From assembly GCF_000521785.1 (NCBI RefSeq), contig NZ_JALZ01000014.1, forward strand, positions 33,057-97,056: DNA of 64,000 nucleotides. The letters run 5' to 3'. The position numbers and the translations under genes are program-made. The notes beneath the pieces were generated by a model. The model was not told the origin of the DNA. It was given only the letters and a program-made list of their open reading frames with translations, and made no database searches. This DNA is from Roseivivax halodurans JCM 10272. Its GTDB lineage: Bacteria > Pseudomonadota > Alphaproteobacteria > Rhodobacterales > Rhodobacteraceae. Shown here in pieces: positions 35,601 through 43,128 of this stretch. The stretch's first letter is position 1, and each line of letters starts with the position of its first letter.

Positions 35601-37256
35601 TCATTCCGCCGGATTCGGTGCGGGATCGGGCCGCGGAGGCGGGGTCGGATCGGTTCCGTAGAGCTCGCCGGGAAGCTCGTTCGGCATCGCGTGATCCGCC
35701 TCCTCGTCGTTGCGGTAAGCCTTGTTGTGCCGGTAGATCATCAGCGGATCCCAGGAGAGCGCCTTCACCAGCCCGACAAGGATCAGCACCACCACGATGG
35801 CGAAGGGGAAGCCCGCGACGACCGCCGCCGCCTGAAGGGCCGAGAGACCGCCAGCCAGCAAAAGGACCGACGCGACCGCGCCCTCGGAGATCGCCCAGAA
35901 GATCCGCTGGACTTTCGGGGGATCCGGGTCCCCGCCCGCCGTGAGCATGTCGATCACGAAGGAGCCCGAGTCGGAGGAGGTCACGAACCACAGCACGATC
36001 AGGATGATCGCGAAGCCGGACATGAGATCCGAGGCCGGGAAGAAGTCGAGCAGGGCGAACATCGCGTCGCCGTAGCTTTCCTTTGTGGCTTCCACGAGGC
36101 TGGTATCGCCGTCGAGCGAGATCTTGAGGGCCGTGCCGCCGAAGGCGCAGAACCAGAAGAACATGATCGAGGCCGGCAGGAGCATGACGCCGATCAGGAA
36201 CTCGCGGATCGTCCGGCCGCGGCTGATGCGCGCGACGAACACGCCCACGAACGGCGCCCAGCTGACCCACCAGGCCCAGTAGAAGATGGTCCAGGAATTC
36301 TGCCAGGTGCCGTCCTCCTGCCACGCCTCGGCCCAGGTGCCCCATTCCACGAGATCGCGGACATAGGCGCCGTAGCTCTGCACGAAGGTGTCGAAGATGA
36401 AGAGCGTCGGGCCGACGATCAGCATGAAGGCGAGGAAGACGGCACTGAGGATGATGTTGAGGTTCGAGAGCCGCTTGATGCCGCCGTCGAGACCCGCGAC
36501 CACCGACATCGTCGCCATCGCCGTGATGACCGCGATGATGATGATCTGAACCACCGGCGATTGCCCGATCCCGAAGACGGTCCCGAGGCCCGAGTTGATC
36601 TGCATGGCCCCGAGGCCGAGCGACGTGACGATGCCGAACATCGTACCGAAGACGGCGAGGATGTCGACGACGTCGCCCCAGAACCCGAAGATCTTCTCGC
36701 CCAGCAGCGGATAGAGCGCCGAGCGGATCGTCAGCGGCAGCCCCTTGCGGAAGTGGAAATAGGCAAGCGCAAGCGCGACGATCGCGTAGATCGCCCAGGC
36801 ATGGAAGCCCCAGTGCAGGAACGAGAGCGTCATGGCCTGCCGGGCCGCCGCCTCGGTTTCGGCGTCGCCCACGGGCGGCGCGAAGAAATGGTAGAGCGGC
36901 TCCGCGGCCCCCCAGTAGATCAGGCCGATGCCGATCCCTGCCGAGAACAGCATCGCGGTCCAGGAGAAGAGATCGTAGGCGGGCTCCTCCGTCATGCGCC
37001 CAAGCCGGATGTCGCCGAACCGCCCGAAGGCGAGCCAGATCACCGCCAGAAGCAGCACGTTCACCAGGATGATCATGGCCCAGCCGAACGTATTGGCGAG
37101 CCAGGCCTGCGCCGAGCTGAACACGGTCCCGGCCGTCTCGGAAAACAGCCCGCCGAAGATTATGAAAGCGATGATGAGGATGGCCGAAACGCCGAAGACG
37201 CGGCGGTTCACCTTCGGGAAGAACAGGAGCGACTCCTGGTTCATCTTGTCATGCAT
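35601..37256 (-). CDS. BCCT-family betaine/carnitine/choline transporter
   Basis: 551 residues with twelve hydrophobic segments. MLFSAGIGIGLIYWGAAEP is the BCCT glycine-rich TM3 motif; WTIFYWAWWVSWAPFVGVF is the tryptophan-rich TM8 signature. These secondary carriers take up glycine betaine, choline or carnitine with Na+ or H+, often for osmoprotection. The acidic and proline-rich C-terminal tail is short. The GMC oxidoreductase lies downstream on the same strand. Confidence 0.95.
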   Translation of the reverse strand: MHDKMNQESLLFFPKVNRRVFGVSAILIIAFIIFGGLFSETAGTVFSSAQAWLANTFGWAMIILVNVLLLAVIWLAFGRFGDIRLGRMTEEPAYDLFSWTAMLFSAGIGIGLIYWGAAEPLYHFFAPPVGDAETEAAARQAMTLSFLHWGFHAWAIYAIVALALAYFHFRKGLPLTIRSALYPLLGEKIFGFWGDVVDILAVFGTMFGIVTSLGLGAMQINSGLGTVFGIGQSPVVQIIIIAVITAMATMSVVAGLDGGIKRLSNLNIILSAVFLAFMLIVGPTLFIFDTFVQSYGAYVRDLVEWGTWAEAWQEDGTWQNSWTIFYWAWWVSWAPFVGVFVARISRGRTIREFLIGVMLLPASIMFFWFCAFGGTALKISLDGDTSLVEATKESYGDAMFALLDFFPASDLMSGFAIILIVLWFVTSSDSGSFVIDMLTAGGDPDPPKVQRIFWAISEGAVASVLLLAGGLSALQAAAVVAGFPFAIVVVLILVGLVKALSWDPLMIYRHNKAYRNDEEADHAMPNELPGELYGTDPTPPPRPDPAPNPAE

Positions 37257-37338
37257 GACATGTCCCTGTTTGTCGTTTTTTAGTGACGATGTGTCGCGGA
37301 TATTTGACCGAAGTGGACCGGAACCGGCGGAAGTCCAC

Positions 37339-37818
37339 TCAAACAGGCAGGGCGGTCGTCGAAAACACTGTCCTCAAAGCGAAACTCGACTGCATCTGCG
37401 TGACGTTCGGAAGGCGCGTGAGATACTGGCGGTGGATGCGGGCGAAGTCCTCGGTATCCTCGGCCACCACCTTGAGGAGGTAGTCGGCCGATCCAGCCAT
37501 CAGGTGGCATTCGAGCACGTCGGGCACGCGCCGCACCGCCGTCTCGAAGGCGTCGAGCACCTCGTCGGACTGGCCCGAGAGGGTGATCTCGACGATCACC
37601 GTCGTGGGCAGGCGGAACTTGCGGTGATCGAGGAGCGCCACGTAGCCCGAGATGTAGCCCTCGGCTTCAAGCCGATGCACCCGGCGATGGCAGGCCGAGG
37701 CCGACAGATGCGCTGCCTCGGCAAGATCGGCGTTCGAGATGCGCCCCCTCTTCTGCAGCACGCGCAGAATCCGCAGATCCGTCTCGTCGAGCGCACTTCG
37801 CGCAGAATCCTTTCGCAT
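37339..37818 (-). CDS. Lrp/AsnC-family regulator, probable regulator of ald
   Basis: 159 residues. The helix-turn-helix LAEAAHLSASACHRRVHRL is followed by the RAM ligand domain (about residues 70-150, with VLECHLMAGSADYLLKVV). The type fits Lrp-like proteins that sense alanine or leucine. Divergent arrangement with ald and an exact inverted repeat between them suggest it controls alanine dehydrogenase, as AldR/BkdR-like proteins do elsewhere. Confidence 0.92.
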   Translation of the reverse strand: MRKDSARSALDETDLRILRVLQKRGRISNADLAEAAHLSASACHRRVHRLEAEGYISGYVALLDHRKFRLPTTVIVEITLSGQSDEVLDAFETAVRRVPDVLECHLMAGSADYLLKVVAEDTEDFARIHRQYLTRLPNVTQMQSSFALRTVFSTTALPV

Positions 37819-37866
37819 GACGCGCTCCTTGCCGCAGAACGTTCGATGTTTTCCGCTAACAGCGGA

Positions 37867-37887
37867 GCAATTTTGCCGGGAAATTGC
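37867..37887. promoter_or_regulatory. Inverted repeat between lrp-like gene and ald
   Basis: GCAATTT and AAATTGC are exact 7-bp arms with a 7-bp spacer, 48-68 bp before the ald start. Spacing and AT-rich arms suit an Lrp-type dimer site. Confidence 0.6.
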
Positions 37888-37935
37888 AAGCCGGCAGCGC
37901 CATCTTGAATGTCAGAAGCCGAGAGGAGGTTCGCC

Positions 37936-39057
37936 ATGAAGATCGGATGCCCCACCGAGATCAAGCCGCAGGAGTTCCGCGTCGGCGTGACGCCCGCCGC
38001 CGCCGCCGAGGCCGTCGCGCATGGACACGCCGTGCTGATCCAGACCGGCGCAGGCGCCGGAGCCGGGTTCGAGGACGCCGACTACGAAGCCGCCGGCGCC
38101 CGGATCGCGAGCAGCGCCGAAGAGGTCTTCGCCGAGGCCGACATGATCGTGAAGGTGAAGGAGCCGCAATCTCCCGAGCGCAAGATGCTGCGCGAGGGGC
38201 AGATCCTCTTCACCTACCTCCACCTTGCACCCGATCCCGAACAGACCAAGGAGCTGATGCAATCGGGCGCGACCTGCATCGCGTACGAGACGGTGACCGA
38301 CGAGCGCGGCGGACTGCCGCTCCTGTCCCCGATGTCCGAGGTCGCGGGCAAGCTCGCGCCTCAGATGGGCGCGTGGACGCTGCAGAAGGCCAATGGCGGC
38401 CGCGGCGTTCTCATGGGCGGCGTGCCGGGCGTCACGCCGGCGCGCGTCTGCGTCATTGGCGGCGGCGTGGTCGGCACCCATGCGGCCCGCGTCGCCTCCG
38501 GCATGGGCGCGGATGTCACCGTGCTCGACCGGTCCCTGACCCGCCTCAAGCAGCTCGACGACATGTTCCGCGGCGAGTTCAAGACGCTCTACTCCTCCAA
38601 GGCGAACATGGCCGAACAGGTGCGCGCCGCCGACATGGTGATCGGCGCGGTGCTGATCCCCGGCGCCGCCGCGCCCAAGCTCGTCAGCCGCGCGGATCTC
38701 AAGAGCATGAAGCCCGGCGCGGCACTCGTTGACGTGGCGATCGACCAGGGCGGCTGCTTCGAGACATCCAAGGCGACGACGCACCAGGATCCGATCTACG
38801 AGGTCGACGGGATCATGCATTACTGCGTCGCCAACATGCCCGGGGCCGTCGCGCGCACCTCGACGCTCGCGCTCGGCAACGCCACCCTGCCCTTCATGCT
38901 CGAGCTTGCCGACAAGGGCTGGAGGCAAGCCTGCGCCGACGATCCGAACCTCCTGAACGGCCTCAACGTCCACGCCGGCAAGCTGACCTACTACGCCGTC
39001 GGCCGCGCGCTCGGCATCGACGTGACCTCCCCGCAGGTGGTTCTGAAGGCCGCTTGA
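37936..39057 (+). CDS. ald: Alanine dehydrogenase
   Basis: 373 residues. It interconverts alanine and pyruvate with [20 protein letters not shown] at the start, the catalytic His in [22 protein letters not shown] (NAD site) and [18 protein letters not shown] are all typical. The strong SD AGGAGG is 8 bp before the start at 37936. Divergent from an Lrp-like gene that probably regulates it. Confidence 0.97.
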   Translation: MKIGCPTEIKPQEFRVGVTPAAAAEAVAHGHAVLIQTGAGAGAGFEDADYEAAGARIASSAEEVFAEADMIVKVKEPQSPERKMLREGQILFTYLHLAPDPEQTKELMQSGATCIAYETVTDERGGLPLLSPMSEVAGKLAPQMGAWTLQKANGGRGVLMGGVPGVTPARVCVIGGGVVGTHAARVASGMGADVTVLDRSLTRLKQLDDMFRGEFKTLYSSKANMAEQVRAADMVIGAVLIPGAAAPKLVSRADLKSMKPGAALVDVAIDQGGCFETSKATTHQDPIYEVDGIMHYCVANMPGAVARTSTLALGNATLPFMLELADKGWRQACADDPNLLNGLNVHAGKLTYYAVGRALGIDVTSPQVVLKAA

Positions 39058-39090
39058 CCTTGCACCCATGCCGGGGCACCTCGTCCCGGC

Positions 39091-39447
39091 ATGGCGCTTC
39101 TGGTCCTCGACAACCTCTTTTCCGACCGCGGGTCGAAATATGCCGCCGCCGGCGGGCCGGCCGCCTCCCGCGGCGAGGCCAAGGCGCTCGTCAAGGAACT
39201 GAAGCGCCGCAAGGCCTTCGCCAAGGCGACCCACAATACCTGGGCCGCGCTCCTGCCCGAGGGACCGGTCAAGGACGACGACGGCGAATCCGGGGCCGGC
39301 ATGGTCATCCTGCGCATGCTCGAACGCGAGGAGCTCCAAAACCACGTGGTGATCGTGACCCGCTGGTTCGGCGGCAAGCATCTCGGTGGGGACCGGTTCC
39401 GCCACGTGCAGGCGGCGGTGCGGGCCTATCTCGACGAGATCCGCTAG
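39091..39447 (+). CDS. YigZ/IMPACT N-terminal-domain protein
   Basis: 118 residues made only of the UPF0029/IMPACT fold: HNTWAALLPEG, DDDGESGAGMVIL and VTRWFGGKHLGGDRFRHV are its conserved blocks. Full YigZ proteins are about 200 residues with an extra C-terminal domain, absent here. IMPACT relatives interact with translation-control factors, but the bacterial role is not established. It lies 33 bp behind ald and could be co-transcribed. Its last codons overlap the end of the convergent CDF gene by 4 bp. Confidence 0.85.
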   Translation: MALLVLDNLFSDRGSKYAAAGGPAASRGEAKALVKELKRRKAFAKATHNTWAALLPEGPVKDDDGESGAGMVILRMLEREELQNHVVIVTRWFGGKHLGGDRFRHVQAAVRAYLDEIR

Positions 39448-40343
39448 ATTGCCAGCGCGCCGACCTGGTGCGCCTTGTGCTCGGGTTCGACGTGGATCGT
39501 GATCCGCGCATCCGGCAGTTCCGATTTCAGACCCGCCTCGATCCGGTCACAGATCCCGTGCGCAAGGTCGACGCTCATCTTTCCCGGCACGACCAGGTGG
39601 AACTCGACGAACCTCGCCTGCCCCGCATGGCGGGTGCGGATGTCATGGGCCTCGACTGCGCCCTCGCCCCGGGCCGCGATCACGCGCTTGATCGCCACGA
39701 TCTCTTCCTCGGGAACGCTCTCGTCCAACAGACCCGAGGCCGAGGCCCAGATGACCTTCCCTCCGGACCACAAGATATAGAAGGCAACGCACGCGGCGAG
39801 CGCCGGGTCGAGCCACGCCCATCCCGTCAGCACGGCCGCCGCGACGCCCCCCGCGACGCCGACGCTGGTGACGACGTCCGCCGCGAGATGATGTCCGTCC
39901 GCGGAAAGCGCCGGCGAGCGCAGCTGTCGCCCGCGCCGGATCAAAACCGAGGCCCAGCCCCCGTTCAGCGCCCCGGCCAGAAGGTTGAGGCCGATCCCCG
40001 CCCAGGGCGCATTCGGCACAGTCAGATCGCGGAGGCTCGAGGCGACCTCGGTCAGGATGAACAACGCCGCGACGACGATCAGGATGCCCTCGGCGACCGC
40101 GGAGAGCACCTCGGCCTTGTGATGGCCGAAAGGATGATCGGCGTCGGGCGGCCGAGCCGCCACCCTCACCGCCCAGATCGCCATCAGCGCGGTACCGACG
40201 TTCACGATGCTCTCGAGCGCGTCCGACAGGAGCGCGACCGATCCGGTCACGTTCCATGCGGCGAACTTGATCGCGAAGACAACAAGCCCCACGACAAGCG
40301 AGGCAAGAGCGAGCCGGGTTGCGGGTCCCATACGCGTCTCCAT
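39444..40343 (-). CDS. Cation diffusion facilitator (metal efflux)
   Basis: 299 residues, six membrane segments and a cytoplasmic C-terminal ferredoxin-like domain. Metal-site residues are visible in TM2 (LLSDALESIVN) and TM5 (HHLAADVVTS), plus the HPFGHHKAE loop. This form resembles Zn/Fe/Co/Mn-type CDF exporters. The metal cannot be assigned from sequence alone. The C-terminus has HIRTRHAG-type histidines (AHDIRTRHAG) that often bind regulatory metal ions. Confidence 0.92.
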   Translation of the reverse strand: METRMGPATRLALASLVVGLVVFAIKFAAWNVTGSVALLSDALESIVNVGTALMAIWAVRVAARPPDADHPFGHHKAEVLSAVAEGILIVVAALFILTEVASSLRDLTVPNAPWAGIGLNLLAGALNGGWASVLIRRGRQLRSPALSADGHHLAADVVTSVGVAGGVAAAVLTGWAWLDPALAACVAFYILWSGGKVIWASASGLLDESVPEEEIVAIKRVIAARGEGAVEAHDIRTRHAGQARFVEFHLVVPGKMSVDLAHGICDRIEAGLKSELPDARITIHVEPEHKAHQVGALAI

Positions 40344-40406
40344 CTTACGGAGGCGTGTCCCTAGGCCGTCGCGTCCCCGCTGCCAAGCACCTTTCCGCCG
40401 CCTTGG

Positions 40407-40838
40407 TTATTTCCTCAGCGCGTCCCGGATCTCGATCAGGATGTCGAGTTCTGAGGGGCCCGATTTCACATCCGGAGCGACATCGTCAGGCTTTTCCGCC
40501 GCCGACTTCACCCGGTTCACCATCTTCACGAGGAGGAAGACGACAAACGCCACGATGAAGAAATTGATCACCGCCATCAGGAAGTTGCCCACCGCAAAGA
40601 CCGCGGCGCCTGCGCTTTGCGCGGCGGCGACGCTGGCAAAGCCGTCCTCCGGCGCCGAACCGAGCACGTAGAACCAGCCCGAAAAGTCGATACCGCCGGT
40701 GAAGATCCCGATCACCGGGTTGATGATGTCCGCCACGAGCGAGGAAACGATGGCCGTGAAGGCTGCGCCGACAATGATGCCGACCGCCATGTCCATGACG
40801 TTGCCCTTGGCGATGAAGTCGCGGAATTCCTGGATCAT
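40407..40838 (-). CDS. mscL: Large-conductance mechanosensitive channel
   Basis: 143 residues. [23 protein letters not shown] is the MscL N-terminal amphipathic helix plus TM1 (shown here as [18 protein letters not shown]), followed by TM2 [17 protein letters not shown] and a charged C-terminal helix. It opens under membrane tension to release solutes on osmotic downshock. Upstream of the CDF gene on the same strand, 63 bp apart. The periplasmic loop is somewhat long. Confidence 0.96.
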   Translation of the reverse strand: MIQEFRDFIAKGNVMDMAVGIIVGAAFTAIVSSLVADIINPVIGIFTGGIDFSGWFYVLGSAPEDGFASVAAAQSAGAAVFAVGNFLMAVINFFIVAFVVFLLVKMVNRVKSAAEKPDDVAPDVKSGPSELDILIEIRDALRK

Positions 40839-40988
40839 GATACTGTCCTCTGAGTCGTTGGCGGCCCCGCCCGGGCCGCAAACAGGCCTTTACCATGGTC
40901 GCAGGGCTCCTGTGCAGATCCGCCCCTGTCGATTTGAATGGCGGCGCCCTACCTCGCCCCGGACATCAGCATCCGACCGGAGCAGCCC

Positions 40989-41690
40989 ATGGCCGACCTT
41001 TCCGACTTCCCGATCACCGAACGCTGGGTGCCGCAGGACCCCGGCCGCATCCAGCTCTACGCCTATCCGACGCCGAACGGCGTGAAGGCCTCCATCATGC
41101 TCGAGGAGACGGGCCTGCCCTACGAGGCGCACCTCGTCCCTCTCGGCGACGAATACGTCAAGAGCCGGGAGTTCCTGTCGCTCAGCCCCAACAACAAGAT
41201 CCCCGCGATCATCGATCCCGAAGGTCCGGACGGCGCGCCGGTCGGTCTCTTCGAGTCCGGGGCGATCCTCATCTATCTCGCCGAGAAGACGGGCCGCTTC
41301 CTCGGCTCCTCACCGACCCAACGCGCCCACATCATCCAGTGGCTGATGTGGCAGATGGGCGGCGTCGGACCGATGTTCGGCCAGCTCGGTTTCTTCGTGA
41401 AGCTCGGCGGCAAGGACATCGAGGATCCCCGTCCGCGCGAGCGCTATATCGGCGAGGCGCAGCGCCTGCTGAAGGTGCTCGATTGCGAACTCGAGGGTCA
41501 GGACTGGATCGCTGGCGAATATTCCATCGCCGACATCGCGATCGCCCCATGGATCCGCGCGCTCGACTTCTATGAAGCCAAGGACATGGTGAAGTTCGAC
41601 GACCTCAAGAACGTGCCGGCATACGTGGAGCGGTTCGAAGCCCGCCCCGCGGTCGAGGTGGGCTTGCAGATTCCGGCGACCGGGGACTGA
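40989..41690 (+). CDS. Glutathione S-transferase, YghU/YfcG (Nu) type
   Basis: 233 residues. The thioredoxin-like N-terminal domain with TPNGVKASIMLEE and the glutathione-binding NNKIPAIIDP and LFESGAILIYLAEKTGRF is followed by an all-helical C-terminal domain with the N-capping DYSIADIAI-like EYSIADIAIAPW. The T-P-N at the catalytic position fits Nu-class disulphide-bond oxidoreductases such as YghU. The start at 40989 has GGAG upstream. Confidence 0.92.
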   Translation: MADLSDFPITERWVPQDPGRIQLYAYPTPNGVKASIMLEETGLPYEAHLVPLGDEYVKSREFLSLSPNNKIPAIIDPEGPDGAPVGLFESGAILIYLAEKTGRFLGSSPTQRAHIIQWLMWQMGGVGPMFGQLGFFVKLGGKDIEDPRPRERYIGEAQRLLKVLDCELEGQDWIAGEYSIADIAIAPWIRALDFYEAKDMVKFDDLKNVPAYVERFEARPAVEVGLQIPATGD

Positions 41691-41836
41691 ACGCTGACGC
41701 GATCAGCGTTGGGCCCGGCCGGCGTCCGCCGCGGCGCGAAAGGACCCGGCCGGGCCAACGCGCCGACGCACATCGCCCGGCGCTTTGCAGTGAACAGGCC
41801 AAACAAGATTGCCGGGCCGGAGGCCTCCGGCCCGGC
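41690..41836. repeat. Cluster of three strong hairpins
   Basis: Three exact inverted repeats occur in a row. AACGCTGA/TCAGCGTT (41690-41710, 5-nt loop) touches the glutathione transferase stop codon. GGCCCGGCCGG/CCGGCCGGGCC is at 41712-41756. A 26-bp perfect palindrome built on GCCGGGCCGGAGG is at 41811-41836. The first may be a terminator. The latter two share the GGCCCGGCC core and look like repeat-element arms. Confidence 0.6.
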
Positions 41837-41933
41837 CCGCAGCGTCCGGAATGATCCAGGTGTCCTGCCGATACCCGGCAAGGTGCCGCTCGGGGCCAAG
41901 CGGAGCGGCCTGCCCCGCGAGGCCCTCTAAAAT

Positions 41934-42065
41934 TTACATCGCCGTCGCGACTTTCTGGATCACCCAAATCAGGATTACGGCGCCGACGATATATTCAATG
42001 ACCTGGGATCGCCGCCGACGATGCGTGTTCTTGCGCTTTTCGCGTTCCGTTTCACTCTTTAACAT
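41934..42065 (-). CDS. 43-residue single-pass membrane protein, paralogue 1
   Basis: A short open frame with a basic N-terminal half (KSETEREKRKNTHRRRR) followed by one membrane segment (VIEYIVGAVILIWVIQKVA). GGAG lies 7 bp before the ATG at 42065. It is homologous to the 43-residue protein at 50514: an ungapped comparison gives 18 of 43 identical positions, including RR-QV-E-VG-I-WV-K. It is divergent from bcsN. No named family is recognised. The Arg-rich side should be cytoplasmic. The second copy on the other side of the cellulose operon makes chance coding unlikely. Confidence 0.75.
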   Translation of the reverse strand: MLKSETEREKRKNTHRRRRSQVIEYIVGAVILIWVIQKVATAM

Positions 42066-42453
42066 ACCTTACTCCACTTTCTGTGGTCACCTGCCCGAAG
42101 CACTTTCCCGCGGGAAAATAGAGCTGTCAGACCGGATTTGAAGATTTCGTATCGAGGCGGATTGCCCAAAATTGGCCTTCATTAAGGCACATGTCGGCAT
42201 TTTTGGGGCAACTTCATGGCGCTTTGCCGCATTAATTGCATGATTGAGACCCACACGTGTCATGGTTGATCATTCGGGCGATCCGGGCTCTGGTGGGAAT
42301 TCCGAGATTGCGCTCGTGGGGCAACGCTTTCCGTTTCTCATATGCGAGCGTTTGTCGAAACGGTGGACAGCCGGGCGATGTCTGGTGCAGGCCGTTAATG
42401 CGGCCTAGCGGCTGCGAGGTCGCGACCAAACAGCGGCACACGAGGCAAAAAAA
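42066..42453. other. Control region between small membrane protein gene and bcsN
   Basis: 388 bp without a credible gene, AT-richer at 42100-42260. It probably holds the divergent promoters of the cellulose operon and the small membrane protein. An 8-bp palindrome ACACGTGT at 42253 sits between imperfectly related ATGATTGA and TTGATCAT arms, a possible regulator site. Nothing else stands out. Confidence 0.45.
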
Positions 42454-43116
42454 GTGAGGCAGGCCCTGAAGAACCGCCGTCACAGTTTCGGTATTCCGGC
42501 GCTCCTTGCGCTCGCCATGCTCGCCTCGTGCGGCACCTTTCCGCGAACCACTAGCGAATTCCGGGATGCGCTGGATCGCGCCCCTCAGGTGCAGCGAGGA
42601 CCGTCGGATGCGTGGGTCTCCGCGCCGGAGATCGACATGGTTCTCGAACGCGCGCTCGGCCCGGTCACGGAACAGCGCATCCTTCTGCCGAACGTCACGT
42701 CCGTGTCGGGCGACAACTTCGTCCTGCTGCGCGCACGAGACACGGGTGGCGCCAGCGTCGGCCGGTTCATGCCTCTCGACCTCGTTTACGCAAACGGCGG
42801 AACGCCCCCGCCCTTCCCGGAATTCGATGACCTTCTGCTCCGCTCGCGAACCGATTCCGTCGGGGTCCTCAGCTGGGCGACATGGACGAACGATGCGGGG
42901 CTGACTTGCGTGTTGGCCTTCCGGCGCCTCGACAACACGTCGCGCATCGTCACCGCGGGCGACGCCACGATCGACATGATGCTGCGCAACTGCGTGCGCG
43001 GCGACGCAGAGACGGCGCTTGTCCCTGCCCTTCCGGAAAGCGTCGGGTTCGGGTCCACCGCAGCAGGCACCGGCGCGCCACGCATGCTGTCGCCGCTCGC
43101 CGCGCCCAATCCGTGA
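42454..43116 (+). CDS. bcsN: Cellulose biosynthesis lipoprotein BcsN
   Basis: 220 residues starting at GTG 42454; no ATG precedes the signal peptide. FGIPALLALAMLASC ends in a lipobox, so the protein is a lipoprotein. The mature part (PSDAWVSAPEIDMVLERALG, RRLDNTSRIVTAG) matches the BcsN family found in alphaproteobacterial cellulose operons, whose exact role is unknown. It is the first gene of the operon, 12 bp before bcsA. Confidence 0.8.
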   Translation: MRQALKNRRHSFGIPALLALAMLASCGTFPRTTSEFRDALDRAPQVQRGPSDAWVSAPEIDMVLERALGPVTEQRILLPNVTSVSGDNFVLLRARDTGGASVGRFMPLDLVYANGGTPPPFPEFDDLLLRSRTDSVGVLSWATWTNDAGLTCVLAFRRLDNTSRIVTAGDATIDMMLRNCVRGDAETALVPALPESVGFGSTAAGTGAPRMLSPLAAPNP

Positions 43117-43128
43117 GATGAGACCGAG

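Noticed and set aside
42257..42457. 66-codon + strand frame upstream of bcsN
   Set aside because: It runs into the bcsN start, lacks a ribosome site and has no membrane or family pattern, unlike the 43-residue minus-strand gene nearby.
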